Positions 36,467-43,475 of a stretch of DNA of 64,000 bases are shown here, piece by piece. Origin of the DNA: JBMNKL01 sp050952225. Lineage in GTDB: Bacteria; Bacillota; Clostridia; Acetivibrionales; DTU013. Location of the stretch: NCBI GenBank assembly GCA_050952225.1, contig JBMNKL010000001.1, forward strand, positions 496,001 to 560,000, read 5' to 3'. The notes beneath the pieces were generated by a model. That model worked only from the letters and a program-made list of their open reading frames with translations, was not told the DNA's origin and ran no database searches. How positions within the stretch are numbered: the stretch's first letter is position 1; each line of letters opens with the position of its first letter. Made by a program: the position numbers and the translations under genes.

Positions 36467-37012
36467 ATGGTTGCGAGGAAAACAAGATTGGTTGTAATTG
36501 TCGGAGTGATGTCAGCCCTGGCGTGGGTCCTGATGGCATTGGATTTCCCGCTTTTCATTTATTTTCCTTCGTATCTGAAGATAGATTTCAGTGATATACC
36601 GGCAATATTCGGAGGTATGCTCGCGGGACCTGTTGTGGGAATAATCATAGAATTTATTAAAAATGTTCTTCATTTCTTTACCATGTCCAGGCATGGCGGT
36701 ATTGGAGAGATAGCGAACTTTTGCACCGGGGCAGGCTTGGTTTTGCCACTGACGATAATAGTGCGAAGAGATGAAAAGAAGATGATTCATGGGTTTGTCG
36801 CAGGTATCATTACAATGACTATTACGGCAAACCTGGCCAATTATTTTATAACGCTGCCGCTTTATATGAAAAATCCGCCGGCTGAAGTATTGCTGAGCGT
36901 CATCCTGGCATACACGCTGCCGTTTAACATAATAAAGGGCGTAATAATCTGTACAACATCGTATTTTCTTTACAAGGCACTTAGAAATATCATTAACAAG
37001 CATAAGATTTAA
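36467..37012 (+). CDS. Second RibU-like ECF transporter S component
   Basis: 181 residues from ATG 36467 behind GGGAGGG. Six helices and RibU-type signatures: LVVIVGVMSALAWVLMALDF, YLKIDFSDIPAIFGGMLAGP, IIIEFIKNVLHFFTMSRHGG, GEIANFCTGAGLVLPLTIIV. It lies 167 bp after ribU on the same strand. Its own leader has a CCGGGGC/GCCCC-type hairpin but no RFN element, so it may be read from the ribU promoter or separately. The substrate is probably riboflavin or a relative, though a duplicated S component could have changed specificity. Confidence 0.85.
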   Translation: MVARKTRLVVIVGVMSALAWVLMALDFPLFIYFPSYLKIDFSDIPAIFGGMLAGPVVGIIIEFIKNVLHFFTMSRHGGIGEIANFCTGAGLVLPLTIIVRRDEKKMIHGFVAGIITMTITANLANYFITLPLYMKNPPAEVLLSVILAYTLPFNIIKGVIICTTSYFLYKALRNIINKHKI

Positions 37013-37112
37013 AACGTGTAGCATATCGGCGAATAAGGGCGCCTTACTTTGAGTGGCGCCCAGGGATGTAAAAAAAATCTAGTATAAGCACATAAAATAT
37101 AACAAAAATATA

Positions 37113-37141
37113 TTGACATTATTCCAGGCTTGTACTAAAAT
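37113..37141 (+). promoter_or_regulatory. Sigma-A promoter of the small HTH gene
   Basis: TTGACA (37113-37118), exactly 17 bp, TAAAAT (37136-37141), predicting a 70-nt leader. Confidence 0.65.
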
Positions 37142-37219
37142 CAAATAAAAATGTAATAATTTACCTTATCTATATGTTGTAATGGATGCGAGAAAAAGTC
37201 AACGCGGAGGATTATACTT

Positions 37220-37429
37220 ATGGAGGTAAACAGGAATAAAATCCGTGACCTTATGAATACCAACTGCGCAGGAAATTACAACCGGTTTGCAAGGGAACTT
37301 GGTGTTGACCCGTCGCACTTATACAGGTTTTTGAAAACAGGGGTCGGCGGCGGTAAAAAGATACTGATGTCGGTAATTAAGTATTGTAAAACTAATGGCC
37401 TGGATTTCGAAGATTACATATCCATCTGA
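37220..37429 (+). CDS. Small helix-turn-helix DNA-binding protein
   Basis: 69 residues from ATG 37220 behind GGAGGA. The centre reads as a Cro/CI-like or related HTH: GNYNRFARELGVDPSHLYRF, with LKTGVGGGKKILMSVIKYCK as following helices. No ligand domain. It has its own strong promoter and is followed by the two-copy structured element (37461-37567). Probably a small repressor; the target is unknown. Confidence 0.7.
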   Translation: MEVNRNKIRDLMNTNCAGNYNRFARELGVDPSHLYRFLKTGVGGGKKILMSVIKYCKTNGLDFEDYISI

Positions 37430-37460
37430 TGCTGAGGCGGGAGATATGCCGTCCGTTGAT

Positions 37461-37567
37461 AGCATGATGTAAAAGGCCCGAGACATGATCTGCATGGAGG
37501 CAGGAAGCCTTATGCGTGGATAATTTACCCCGCGGAGTCACATAAAAGTGGCTTCTGCGGTTTTTTC
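37461..37567 (+). repeat. Structured two-copy element, copy A (ends in terminator-like stem)
   Basis: Aligns with 39855-39957 over about 105 nt with a single 2-nt gap. Shared parts: TGCATGGAGGCA, hairpin GGC-AGGAA-GCC, CGTGGAT, CCCCGCGGAGTCAC, then a stem closing on GTGGCTTCTGCGG and a T-run (37561-37566). Substitutions in the last stem keep pairing in both copies, which points to a conserved RNA or terminator. Confidence 0.6.
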
Positions 37568-37660
37568 ATTATAAAGGTCAATGATGCGGATTAATAAAAG
37601 GATGTTATGTTCGCGATCCGATTGTTCCAAGCGATGCCGGGACTTGCAAAGAGACGTGAA

Positions 37661-37707
37661 AAGAACGAGGTATCCCCGCTTAAATGCGTGGTGCCTCGTT
37701 CTTTTTT
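37661..37707 (+). terminator. Strong hairpin with T-run
   Basis: AAGAACGAGG (37661-37670) pairs with CCTCGTTCTT (37694-37703), with a partly paired interior, and Ts continue to 37707. It stands 230 bp after the HTH gene and 69 bp before the convergent AraC-type gene. The rest of 37430-37775 holds copy A and no gene. Confidence 0.75.
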
Positions 37708-37775
37708 CTGAGCAGAAAGAAGCGCCTGGAAAAACTGCCCGCCATTTTTGTGGAAGCGTCCTGGTAACCGTATAA

Positions 37776-38634
37776 TTACTTTTTCTTAACAGGAATCCAA
37801 ATTTCACTGTAATAATTCTCGTCTTGGGTACCCTTGGGATAATCACACGCTGCAGTGTACATTTCAATGTTATAACTTGCCGCAATATCATAATCCTTGC
37901 AATTTGGCAACCATTCCGAGTATATTTTGCTGTGCATATCTTGCAGGGCCTTCGGCATTGCGCCTCTGCAGGCAAAAACAGCCCAAGTGTGTTTCGGGAT
38001 GGTCTTCGTGACGAAACCTTCCGGTACTTCCGCGGATGGGTCATAATTGTCCGCAATCAAATATTCAAATTTGTCCGGATCGGCGCCCTCATCAAGGCAT
38101 ATGCCGTACATTCCGCAGATAATGCTTCCTTTCCCTGTCTGGAAATGCTCCGTCCAAAACTGAGGAATCTCATCTTTTGCCGTGTCATGCCTGAACATCC
38201 TCGAGACGCCAATGACTGTAAACTGATCCTTTTCAACAATTTTGTAATCCATAAGATAACCGCCTTCCAATCTGAATTTTATCTTTAACGGCGCAAACGA
38301 TTTAATCATAGCTCCATCCTTGCGCACGGCGGTAGGAGTGACACCGTGAAACCGGGTGAAAGCTTTCGTAAAGCTATCCGGTGAATCATAACCATACTTC
38401 AGGGCTATATCAATGATTTTCTTATCGGTTGAAACAAGCTCACTGCCGGCAAGTGCGAGCCTGCGTTGCCTGATATACTCACCAACCGAAAAGCCGCAGA
38501 GCATGGCAAAACCTTTTTGAAAATAAAACGGGGAAACAAATGCACGCTTTGCGATGTCTTCTCATATCCAGTTCTTCCGTTATATTTTCTTCGATATACC
38601 TGATAGCTTCGGAAATCCCTTCAATCCACCTCAC
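37776..38634 (-). CDS. AraC-family regulator with GyrI-like effector domain (frameshifted)
   Basis: GTG 38634 (GAGGAGG 7 bp upstream) opens WIEGISEAIRYIEENITEEL, the usual AraC N-terminus. A one-base shift near 38,560, after CTGGATATG, restores IAKRAFVSPFYFQKGFAMLC, then GEYIRQRRLALAGSELV and the second HTH IIDIALKYGYDSPDSFTKAF with GVTPTAVRK. From about residue 125 a GyrI-like effector-binding domain follows (YKIVEKDQFTVIGVSRMFRH, VPEGFVTKTIPKHTWAVFAC, YSEIWIPVKK). Such proteins sense amphipathic or drug-like ligands. The target is unknown and the break may be a sequencing error. Confidence 0.82.
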
Positions 38635-38852
38635 ATCACTGCCTCCTCTCCGCATTCACATCTTATCAGAACACATGCGCCCACACCCGATTTTTTATGT
38701 CCTGTTTTGTCCGGAAATGTTACCAGGCCCGGGAATTATGAAATATAGAAAATCTTTCCATGTAACCTTAATTATATATTATTAAAATACTAATTTCCAA
38801 TTATAATCATAGGCAACTAAATGGACTGTTCTATTGATTAAGCAAAAGCAGA

Positions 38853-38978
38853 ATGTTATATTTAGGTAAAGAATGGGAAGTTTGTTGGTATGACAATAGT
38901 GACCTGCGTGTTAAGATAGATTATAGCGGTTTGGCAGATATCGACAGTAAGACTAAGATAAAACGAATAATAAGGTAA
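38853..38978 (+). CDS. Tiny ORF of unknown nature
   Basis: 41 codons from ATG 38853 to TAA 38976-38978. It contains EWEVCWYDNSDLRVKIDYSG and has no clear ribosome site. It reads like the end of a larger protein and may be a relic. The remainder of 38635-38990 is AT-rich with no recognised site. Confidence 0.25.
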   Translation: MLYLGKEWEVCWYDNSDLRVKIDYSGLADIDSKTKIKRIIR

Positions 38979-38990
38979 GGTGATTGTACC

Positions 38991-39629
38991 ATGATGAAGC
39001 AAAACGCTGTTGTATTGTTCCAAGGAGACAGCATAACGGATTGGGGGCGTGACCGCAACGATTACTACAGCCTGGGCACGGGATACGCAATGATGTGCGG
39101 GGCCTGGATAAACTCATTGTATCCCGAGTTGAACATAACATTCCTTAACAGGGGTATCGGCGGAAACAGGGTTAAAGACCTGGAAAGCCGGTGGCAGAGG
39201 GATTGTATTGATCTTAAGCCGGATGTTGTTTCCATATTGATTGGTATAAATGACACATGGAGAAGGTTCGACAATAATGATCCTACGCCGGTCGAAAACT
39301 TTGAAGCGTCATACAGGAGCATTCTCACCGAAGTGAAGGAGAAAACCAGTGCGCAACTTATCATCTGCGAACCGTTTCTGCTTCCCGTCACGGAGGAGCA
39401 GAAGAAGTTCTGGCGCGAAGACCTTGACCCGAAGATTAACGCGGCAAGAACCCTTGCAATGGAGTTCGGAGCCATTTATATACCGTTCGACGGAGTATTC
39501 GCCGCAGCATGCATGAAGCAGCCGCCATCCTACTGGGCGGCAGACGGCGTACATCCTACACCAGCGGGCTTCGCCCTGATGAGCAGGCACTGGATCGCTG
39601 CTTTTGAGGAGCTGTTGCGGAGAGATTAA
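38991..39629 (+). CDS. SGNH/GDSL-family hydrolase
   Basis: 212 residues from ATG 38991 behind AAGGTG. The four SGNH blocks are visible: block I VLFQGDSITDWGRD (nucleophile Ser), block II NRGIGGNRVKDL (Gly), block III IGINDTWR (Asn), and block V WAADGVHPTPAGF (Asp and His). It probably removes acyl groups from a sugar or glycan; no signal peptide is seen, so it acts in the cytosol. Similar enzymes accompany plant-polysaccharide degradation. No sugar-use genes adjoin. Confidence 0.93.
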   Translation: MMKQNAVVLFQGDSITDWGRDRNDYYSLGTGYAMMCGAWINSLYPELNITFLNRGIGGNRVKDLESRWQRDCIDLKPDVVSILIGINDTWRRFDNNDPTPVENFEASYRSILTEVKEKTSAQLIICEPFLLPVTEEQKKFWREDLDPKINAARTLAMEFGAIYIPFDGVFAAACMKQPPSYWAADGVHPTPAGFALMSRHWIAAFEELLRRD

Positions 39630-39657
39630 GGGACAATGAACAAGGAGAGATGAGTTT

Positions 39658-39855
39658 ATGGAAAAAGCGATGGAATACATAAAGAAAGACGGTGCCAAGG
39701 CAAAAGTCATTAAAATTGATATTGAGCATTTGACAGGAAAGGCGAGAAAGCCCTTGTGTCATTTTATCGAGCTTTTCTGGTCCTGTTTCTACGTGTGCCA
39801 ACTTTTAATTCTATTGACAAATTGGAAAACATATGGAAGAATACTATACAAGTGA
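39658..39855 (+). CDS. Small hypothetical protein, possibly a truncated gene
   Basis: 65 residues from ATG 39658 (AAGGAGAG upstream, close to 10 bp). MEKAMEYIKKDGAKAKVIKI is followed by a hydrophobic CHFIELFWSCFYVCQLLILL. The change of character near residue 30 suggests fusion of an N-terminal remnant to unrelated sequence. It ends where element copy B begins. Confidence 0.35.
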   Translation: MEKAMEYIKKDGAKAKVIKIDIEHLTGKARKPLCHFIELFWSCFYVCQLLILLTNWKTYGRILYK

Positions 39856-39957
39856 GCATGCATAAGAGCCTGAGGCTTGAGCTGCATGGAGGCATGAAGC
39901 CTTACACGTGGATGTTATACCCCGCGGAGTCACGAAAAAGTGATTTCCGTGGGGTTT
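39855..39957 (+). repeat. Structured two-copy element, copy B
   Basis: Homologue of 37461-37567. The closing stem here is longer: CCCCGCGGAGTCAC pairs with GTGATTTCCGTGGGG, then TTTT. Relative to copy A the stem partners change together. A small hairpin AGCCTGAGGCT (39867-39877) precedes the shared core. A reading frame running through both copies gives related peptides (YPAESxKS), a competing explanation. Confidence 0.6.
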
Positions 39958-40002
39958 TGCATTTAAAGGGCATGCCGGAGTACGGCAACAGGTCGGATTA
40001 AG

Positions 40003-40425
40003 ATGATAAGGACGGCGATGAAAATTATGAAAACTCTGGAAACAGAGCGCTTGATTTTGCGGCCATTTGAGGAAACAGATTTTGAAGCGGTCCACGCTTA
40101 TGCAAGCGTTGTCGGGAATGTTCGGTATGTGTTTTGGGGGCCGCATGATAAATCTCAAACCAGGGCATTTATTTCGCAGGCTATTGCGAGATCAAAGGAA
40201 AACCCATGTAAAGATTATCAATTTGCTGCTGTTCTAAAATCAGGCAAAAAGCTTATAGGCGCATGCAATTTAACGATTGCGGGAGAGGATGAAGCGGTAA
40301 TCGGCTGGATTTTACACAGGGACTACTGCCTGCCGGCTTCTTGCGCCGGTCATTCGTGCGCATGGGATGAAAAAGGTATTGATAACCAACGATCCAGCCA
40401 ACATAGCTTCCAGGCGCACATGTGA
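40003..40425 (+). pseudogene. GNAT acetyltransferase, broken
   Basis: The start MKTLETERLILRPFEETDFE (ATG at about 40,030 in frame) and KKLIGACNLTIAGEDEAVIG fit a RimJ/RimL-type GNAT of about 180 residues. After HRDY near 40,326 the frame turns to nonsense; the missing motif ANIASRRTCEKLGARFI appears in the next frame at about 40,390. A frameshift plus a possible small deletion separates the parts. Not functional as read. Confidence 0.65.
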
Positions 40426-40996
40426 AAAGCTTGGCGCAAGGTTCATCCGTATGGCGCGCTTGCCCGGGGGGCATGACCTTTCAGACAAACAAAAGCGTGT
40501 TCAATCAATAATGGCAGAAAAACCTTCAAACCTCCATTATATACCCGTGGATTTTACAGAAGATGGTTGGGAGCTTAAATTAACTGCTTGCCCGGTATTT
40601 GAGCAAAATAAAATCAGTTTCTGCAGTTTGCTTGGGATGTGTTACTATTTACCCAAACAGACCTTTACCAGGATGATTAGTATTATTTTAAATATTGTTC
40701 CAAAAGGCAGCAGCATTGTTTTTGATTACCCGGATGAAGATACCTATACCTCAAAAGCAGGAGAACGGATCAAAAAGCAAGTAGCAATGGCTGCCGCGGC
40801 AAATGAAAAGATGCTTGCGGGTTACTCTTATTTGGAGCTGGAGCAATTATTGGGTGATAGTAATTTCCTGATTTATGAACACTTAACGCCAAAACAGATA
40901 ACAGAGCAATTCTTTGAGAAATATAATCAATCCAATCCACAGCATCCCATAACAGCTTTTGATAATGTGAATTATTGTCTGGCGGTGAAGGGATAG
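40367..40996 (+). pseudogene. Chimeric relic: GNAT tail fused to methyltransferase C-terminal half
   Basis: 209 codons. Residues 1-38 are the end of a GNAT (ANIASRRTCEKLGARFIRMA). From about residue 45 the sequence is the C-terminal half of a leucine-carboxyl-methyltransferase-like SAM enzyme: SNLHYIPVDFTEDGWELKLT, FCSLLGMCYYLPKQTFTRMI, GSSIVFDYPDEDTYTSKAGE, AFDNVNYCLAVKG. The SAM-binding N-terminal half is missing. The in-frame joint suggests a deletion between neighbouring genes. Confidence 0.7.
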
Positions 40997-41043
40997 GGGT
41001 GGTTAATTCTCTTAAGGTATTTGTATTCTAGGGGGAAACACTG

Positions 41044-41289
41044 AATGAATAATGTGGAGGAGTACTGCAATTTCGAGTATGATGAATGTTTTCGGGGTTT
41101 CCGGTGAAAACTGTACGTATTATGGCCACTGAAGGCTTGGGAGCCATGTGTGAAGATTCATTAATGCAGTTGCCGGAGAAAGATTTCATGGAATGGGTGG
41201 ATCTTCTCTATAAAATATCTGAAAATAAAGTAATTTGGGGTTCGTGTGAACACTTGCTGTATGTTGGAATTAAGGCTCCCTGGTTTTAA
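41044..41289 (+). pseudogene. C-terminal relic of another class I SAM methyltransferase
   Basis: ATG 41044 with AGGGGG upstream gives 18 codons to a TGA; a one-base shift then reads FPVKTVRIMATEGLGAMCED, DFMEWVDLLYKISENKVIWG and CEHLLYVGIKA to 41289, the typical end of UbiE-like methyltransferases. Catalytic parts are absent. Confidence 0.5.
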
Positions 41290-41292
41290 GAA

Positions 41293-41520
41293 ATGATGAC
41301 CCTGACTATACAATTCCCGGCAAGCGGATATATCTTTCCCGGCCGGTTGATTGTTAAAGCCGAATACCGAAACCGTGGTATAGGCGGCATTATTACAAGT
41401 TATTTGATTGATTACGCAAAACGGCTCGGATACGAAGAAATATCCGAAGGCTTTACAAATGTGATTTTAGAGGGGGAGGATGAATACGGCAAATATGTGA
41501 AACTATTGAGGAAGTTATGA
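41293..41520 (+). pseudogene. GNAT relic
   Basis: 75 codons. GRLIVKAEYRNRGIGGIITS followed by YLIDYAKRLGYEEI is the acetyl-CoA-binding motif A of a GNAT; both ends are missing or replaced by unrelated sequence. Part of the decayed block 40.0-41.5 kb. Confidence 0.5.
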
Positions 41521-41626
41521 TAATAAGCTTAAAATATATGATATTTGTTTAATTTGTTGTAAAATAGAGGTATATTGCACGGATTAGCAGATACTATGAA
41601 TAATACGGCAAGAGAGGATTTGTCTA

Positions 41627-41845
41627 ATGAAATCCAATAAGAGAATTTGGATTGACATATTAATTTTAGTTGTACCAGTGATTATAATGATTTTGCTGAC
41701 GCCTGTTTTACCGGAAAAGGTCCCTATTCAATGGAATTTCAGCGGCGGCGTAAACAGGTATATTGACAGGAAGTATGCGTTTCTTTTAGGATTAATACCA
41801 TTTGTGTTATACGAACTTTTTAAATTCAGGTATGGAAAAAGATAA
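41627..41845 (+). CDS. DUF1648-type small membrane protein
   Basis: 72 residues from ATG 41627 with GAGAGGA upstream. Two membrane helices (IDILILVVPVIIMILLTPVL and AFLLGLIPFVLYELF) flank PEKVPIQWNFSGGVNRYIDR, the DUF1648 signature seen at the N-terminus of SdpI-like immunity proteins. The family is usually longer; this may be a truncated relative or a minimal form. Confidence 0.6.
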   Translation: MKSNKRIWIDILILVVPVIIMILLTPVLPEKVPIQWNFSGGVNRYIDRKYAFLLGLIPFVLYELFKFRYGKR

Positions 41846-41941
41846 ATAATCACAGACCTATGTGATTATAAAACAAACTCTTTCCCTCCCCGGCTCCGCT
41901 TACCCTTACCCTTAAACCTTACCCCTTGAACCTGTTTAAGC

Positions 41942-42000
41942 GGAACATGTTTATTTGCAAAGGAACGACTTTATTTGCAATGGAACGAGTTTATTTGATG
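41942..42000. repeat. Three tandem 20-bp repeats, IS21-end-like
   Basis: Units start at 41942, 41962 and 41982: GGAACATGTTTATTTGCAAA, GGAACGACTTTATTTGCAAT, then a shorter third. The period is exactly 20 bp. Repeated GGAA...TTGCAA units of this size resemble the multiple terminal repeats of IS21 elements and those at 52.07-52.66 kb. No transposase gene is near. Confidence 0.6.
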
Positions 42001-42022
42001 TTTACAACCTTAACGGCGGTGG

Positions 42023-42505
42023 TCAAGGGTTTGTGTAGTCCTTGACCATAAGCGCCCTGACGTAGCCCCTGTCCTTGGTGGTGGAGTCTATGTAGAATCC
42101 CCTGTCGTAGTAGAACCTTACCAGGTCACGGTACTTGGAAGCGGTATGCAGGGTTGCCTTTTTAACGCCCTTTTCGATTAGCAGTTTATCAACCAGGCTC
42201 ATGATTGATTTTCCGACACCTATATTGCGGTAGCCGGGTATAACGCCGAAACGGCTGATGTAGGCCGTATTATCAGGTAATATCCTGACCCTGACACTGC
42301 CCACGGCAATGCCGTCTATGAGCGCTATGTATACCTCGCTGTTTTTTATGTCATCGACAATGTCTTCACTTGTTTCTTCAAGGGCTTCCATGGAACCTGT
42401 AATGCCCGTATCTTTCTTGTATTTTTTAAACGCTTCCCGCATGATTTCCTGGATGGCGGGAGCGTCTTCAGGCACTGCTTTCCTTATTATAAATGAATAA
42501 TTCAA
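42023..42505 (-). CDS. GNAT N-acetyltransferase, candidate N-acetylglutamate synthase
   Basis: 160 residues. Full GNAT fold: IRKAVPEDAPAIQEIMREAF, VGSVRVRILPDNTAYISRFG, VIPGYRNIGVGKSIMSLVDK (motif A), and YRDLVRFYYDRGFYIDSTT. It is the last gene of the operon argD-carA-carB-argF, 27 bp after argF. No argA or argJ is seen in the locus, so a short ArgA-type role in the first step of arginine synthesis is plausible. Specificity cannot be proven from sequence. Confidence 0.75.
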   Translation of the reverse strand: MNYSFIIRKAVPEDAPAIQEIMREAFKKYKKDTGITGSMEALEETSEDIVDDIKNSEVYIALIDGIAVGSVRVRILPDNTAYISRFGVIPGYRNIGVGKSIMSLVDKLLIEKGVKKATLHTASKYRDLVRFYYDRGFYIDSTTKDRGYVRALMVKDYTNP

Positions 42506-42532
42506 GTTTCTTCACCCTACTTCCGTGTATCA

Positions 42533-43450
42533 TTATCCCATAAGCGTGACCATGATAGCTTTTTGGACATGCAGCCTGTTTTCGGCCTCATCAAATACGT
42601 ATGAATTGGGGCCGTCAATTACGCCTTCCGTAACTTCCATATCCCTGTAAGCCGGCAGGCAATGCAGGAACATTGCATCTTCTTTAGCCAATGAGAACAG
42701 CTTCTCATTTACCTGGTACGGTAAAAATGTCTTCAGGCGTACTTCTTTTTCGCCTTCCTGTCCCATACTTACCCATGTATCGGTATAAACAACATCCGCG
42801 TCTTTAACGGCTTCTTCAGGATCGGTTGTAATAACCACCTTACTGCCCGTTTTTTTCGCGGCGGATTTCGCCTGTTCGATAATTGTGCCGTCACAGCCGT
42901 AATTTTCGGGTGTGGCTACATATATATCAACGCCTGTTTTCGCACAGCCTTGCAGCAGCGAGTTGGCCACATTGTTGCCGTCACCGGTATAGGCAAGCTT
43001 CAAGCCTTTAAGCTTTCCTTTTATCTCGTACACCGTAAACAAATCCGCGAGCACCTGGCACGGATGCATCAGGTCTGTAAGCCCGTTTATTACCGGAACG
43101 TCACCGTACCTGGCGAGGTCTGCCACATCACTGTGTTTGAATGTCCTGATCATTATGCCATCGATATAACGCGAGAGCGTCTTTGCCGTGTCATGTATGG
43201 TTTCTCCGCGTCCCAGCTGGATGTCATTGGAGTTTAGATATATTGCGTATCCTCCGAGTTGATATATTCCTGTTTCAAAGGAAACTCTTGTCCTTGTGGA
43301 TGACTTTGTAAAAATCATACCAAGCACTTTTCCTTTTAACAGGTGGTGTTCGATGCCTGCTTTCAATTCTTTCTTGAGCTTTGCCGCAAGAGTGAACAGG
43401 TCCTCTATTTCCTCAGGCGTCACATCGTTAAGGTCTATAAAATGTTTCAT
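42533..43450 (-). CDS. argF: Ornithine carbamoyltransferase
   Basis: 305 residues. The start at 43450 (MKHFIDLNDVTPEE) has GGAAGGAG upstream; an earlier in-frame ATG would extend into carB. It converts ornithine plus carbamoyl phosphate to citrulline. The carbamoyl-phosphate site is SSTRTRVSFE; HPCQ, the ornithine-site segment VYTDTWVSMGQE and HCLPAYR are all present. The position directly after carB lets the operon supply its own carbamoyl phosphate. Confidence 0.97.
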   Translation of the reverse strand: MKHFIDLNDVTPEEIEDLFTLAAKLKKELKAGIEHHLLKGKVLGMIFTKSSTRTRVSFETGIYQLGGYAIYLNSNDIQLGRGETIHDTAKTLSRYIDGIMIRTFKHSDVADLARYGDVPVINGLTDLMHPCQVLADLFTVYEIKGKLKGLKLAYTGDGNNVANSLLQGCAKTGVDIYVATPENYGCDGTIIEQAKSAAKKTGSKVVITTDPEEAVKDADVVYTDTWVSMGQEGEKEVRLKTFLPYQVNEKLFSLAKEDAMFLHCLPAYRDMEVTEGVIDGPNSYVFDEAENRLHVQKAIMVTLMG

Positions 43451-43475
43451 TATTAGCAACTCCTTCCGATCCCAT

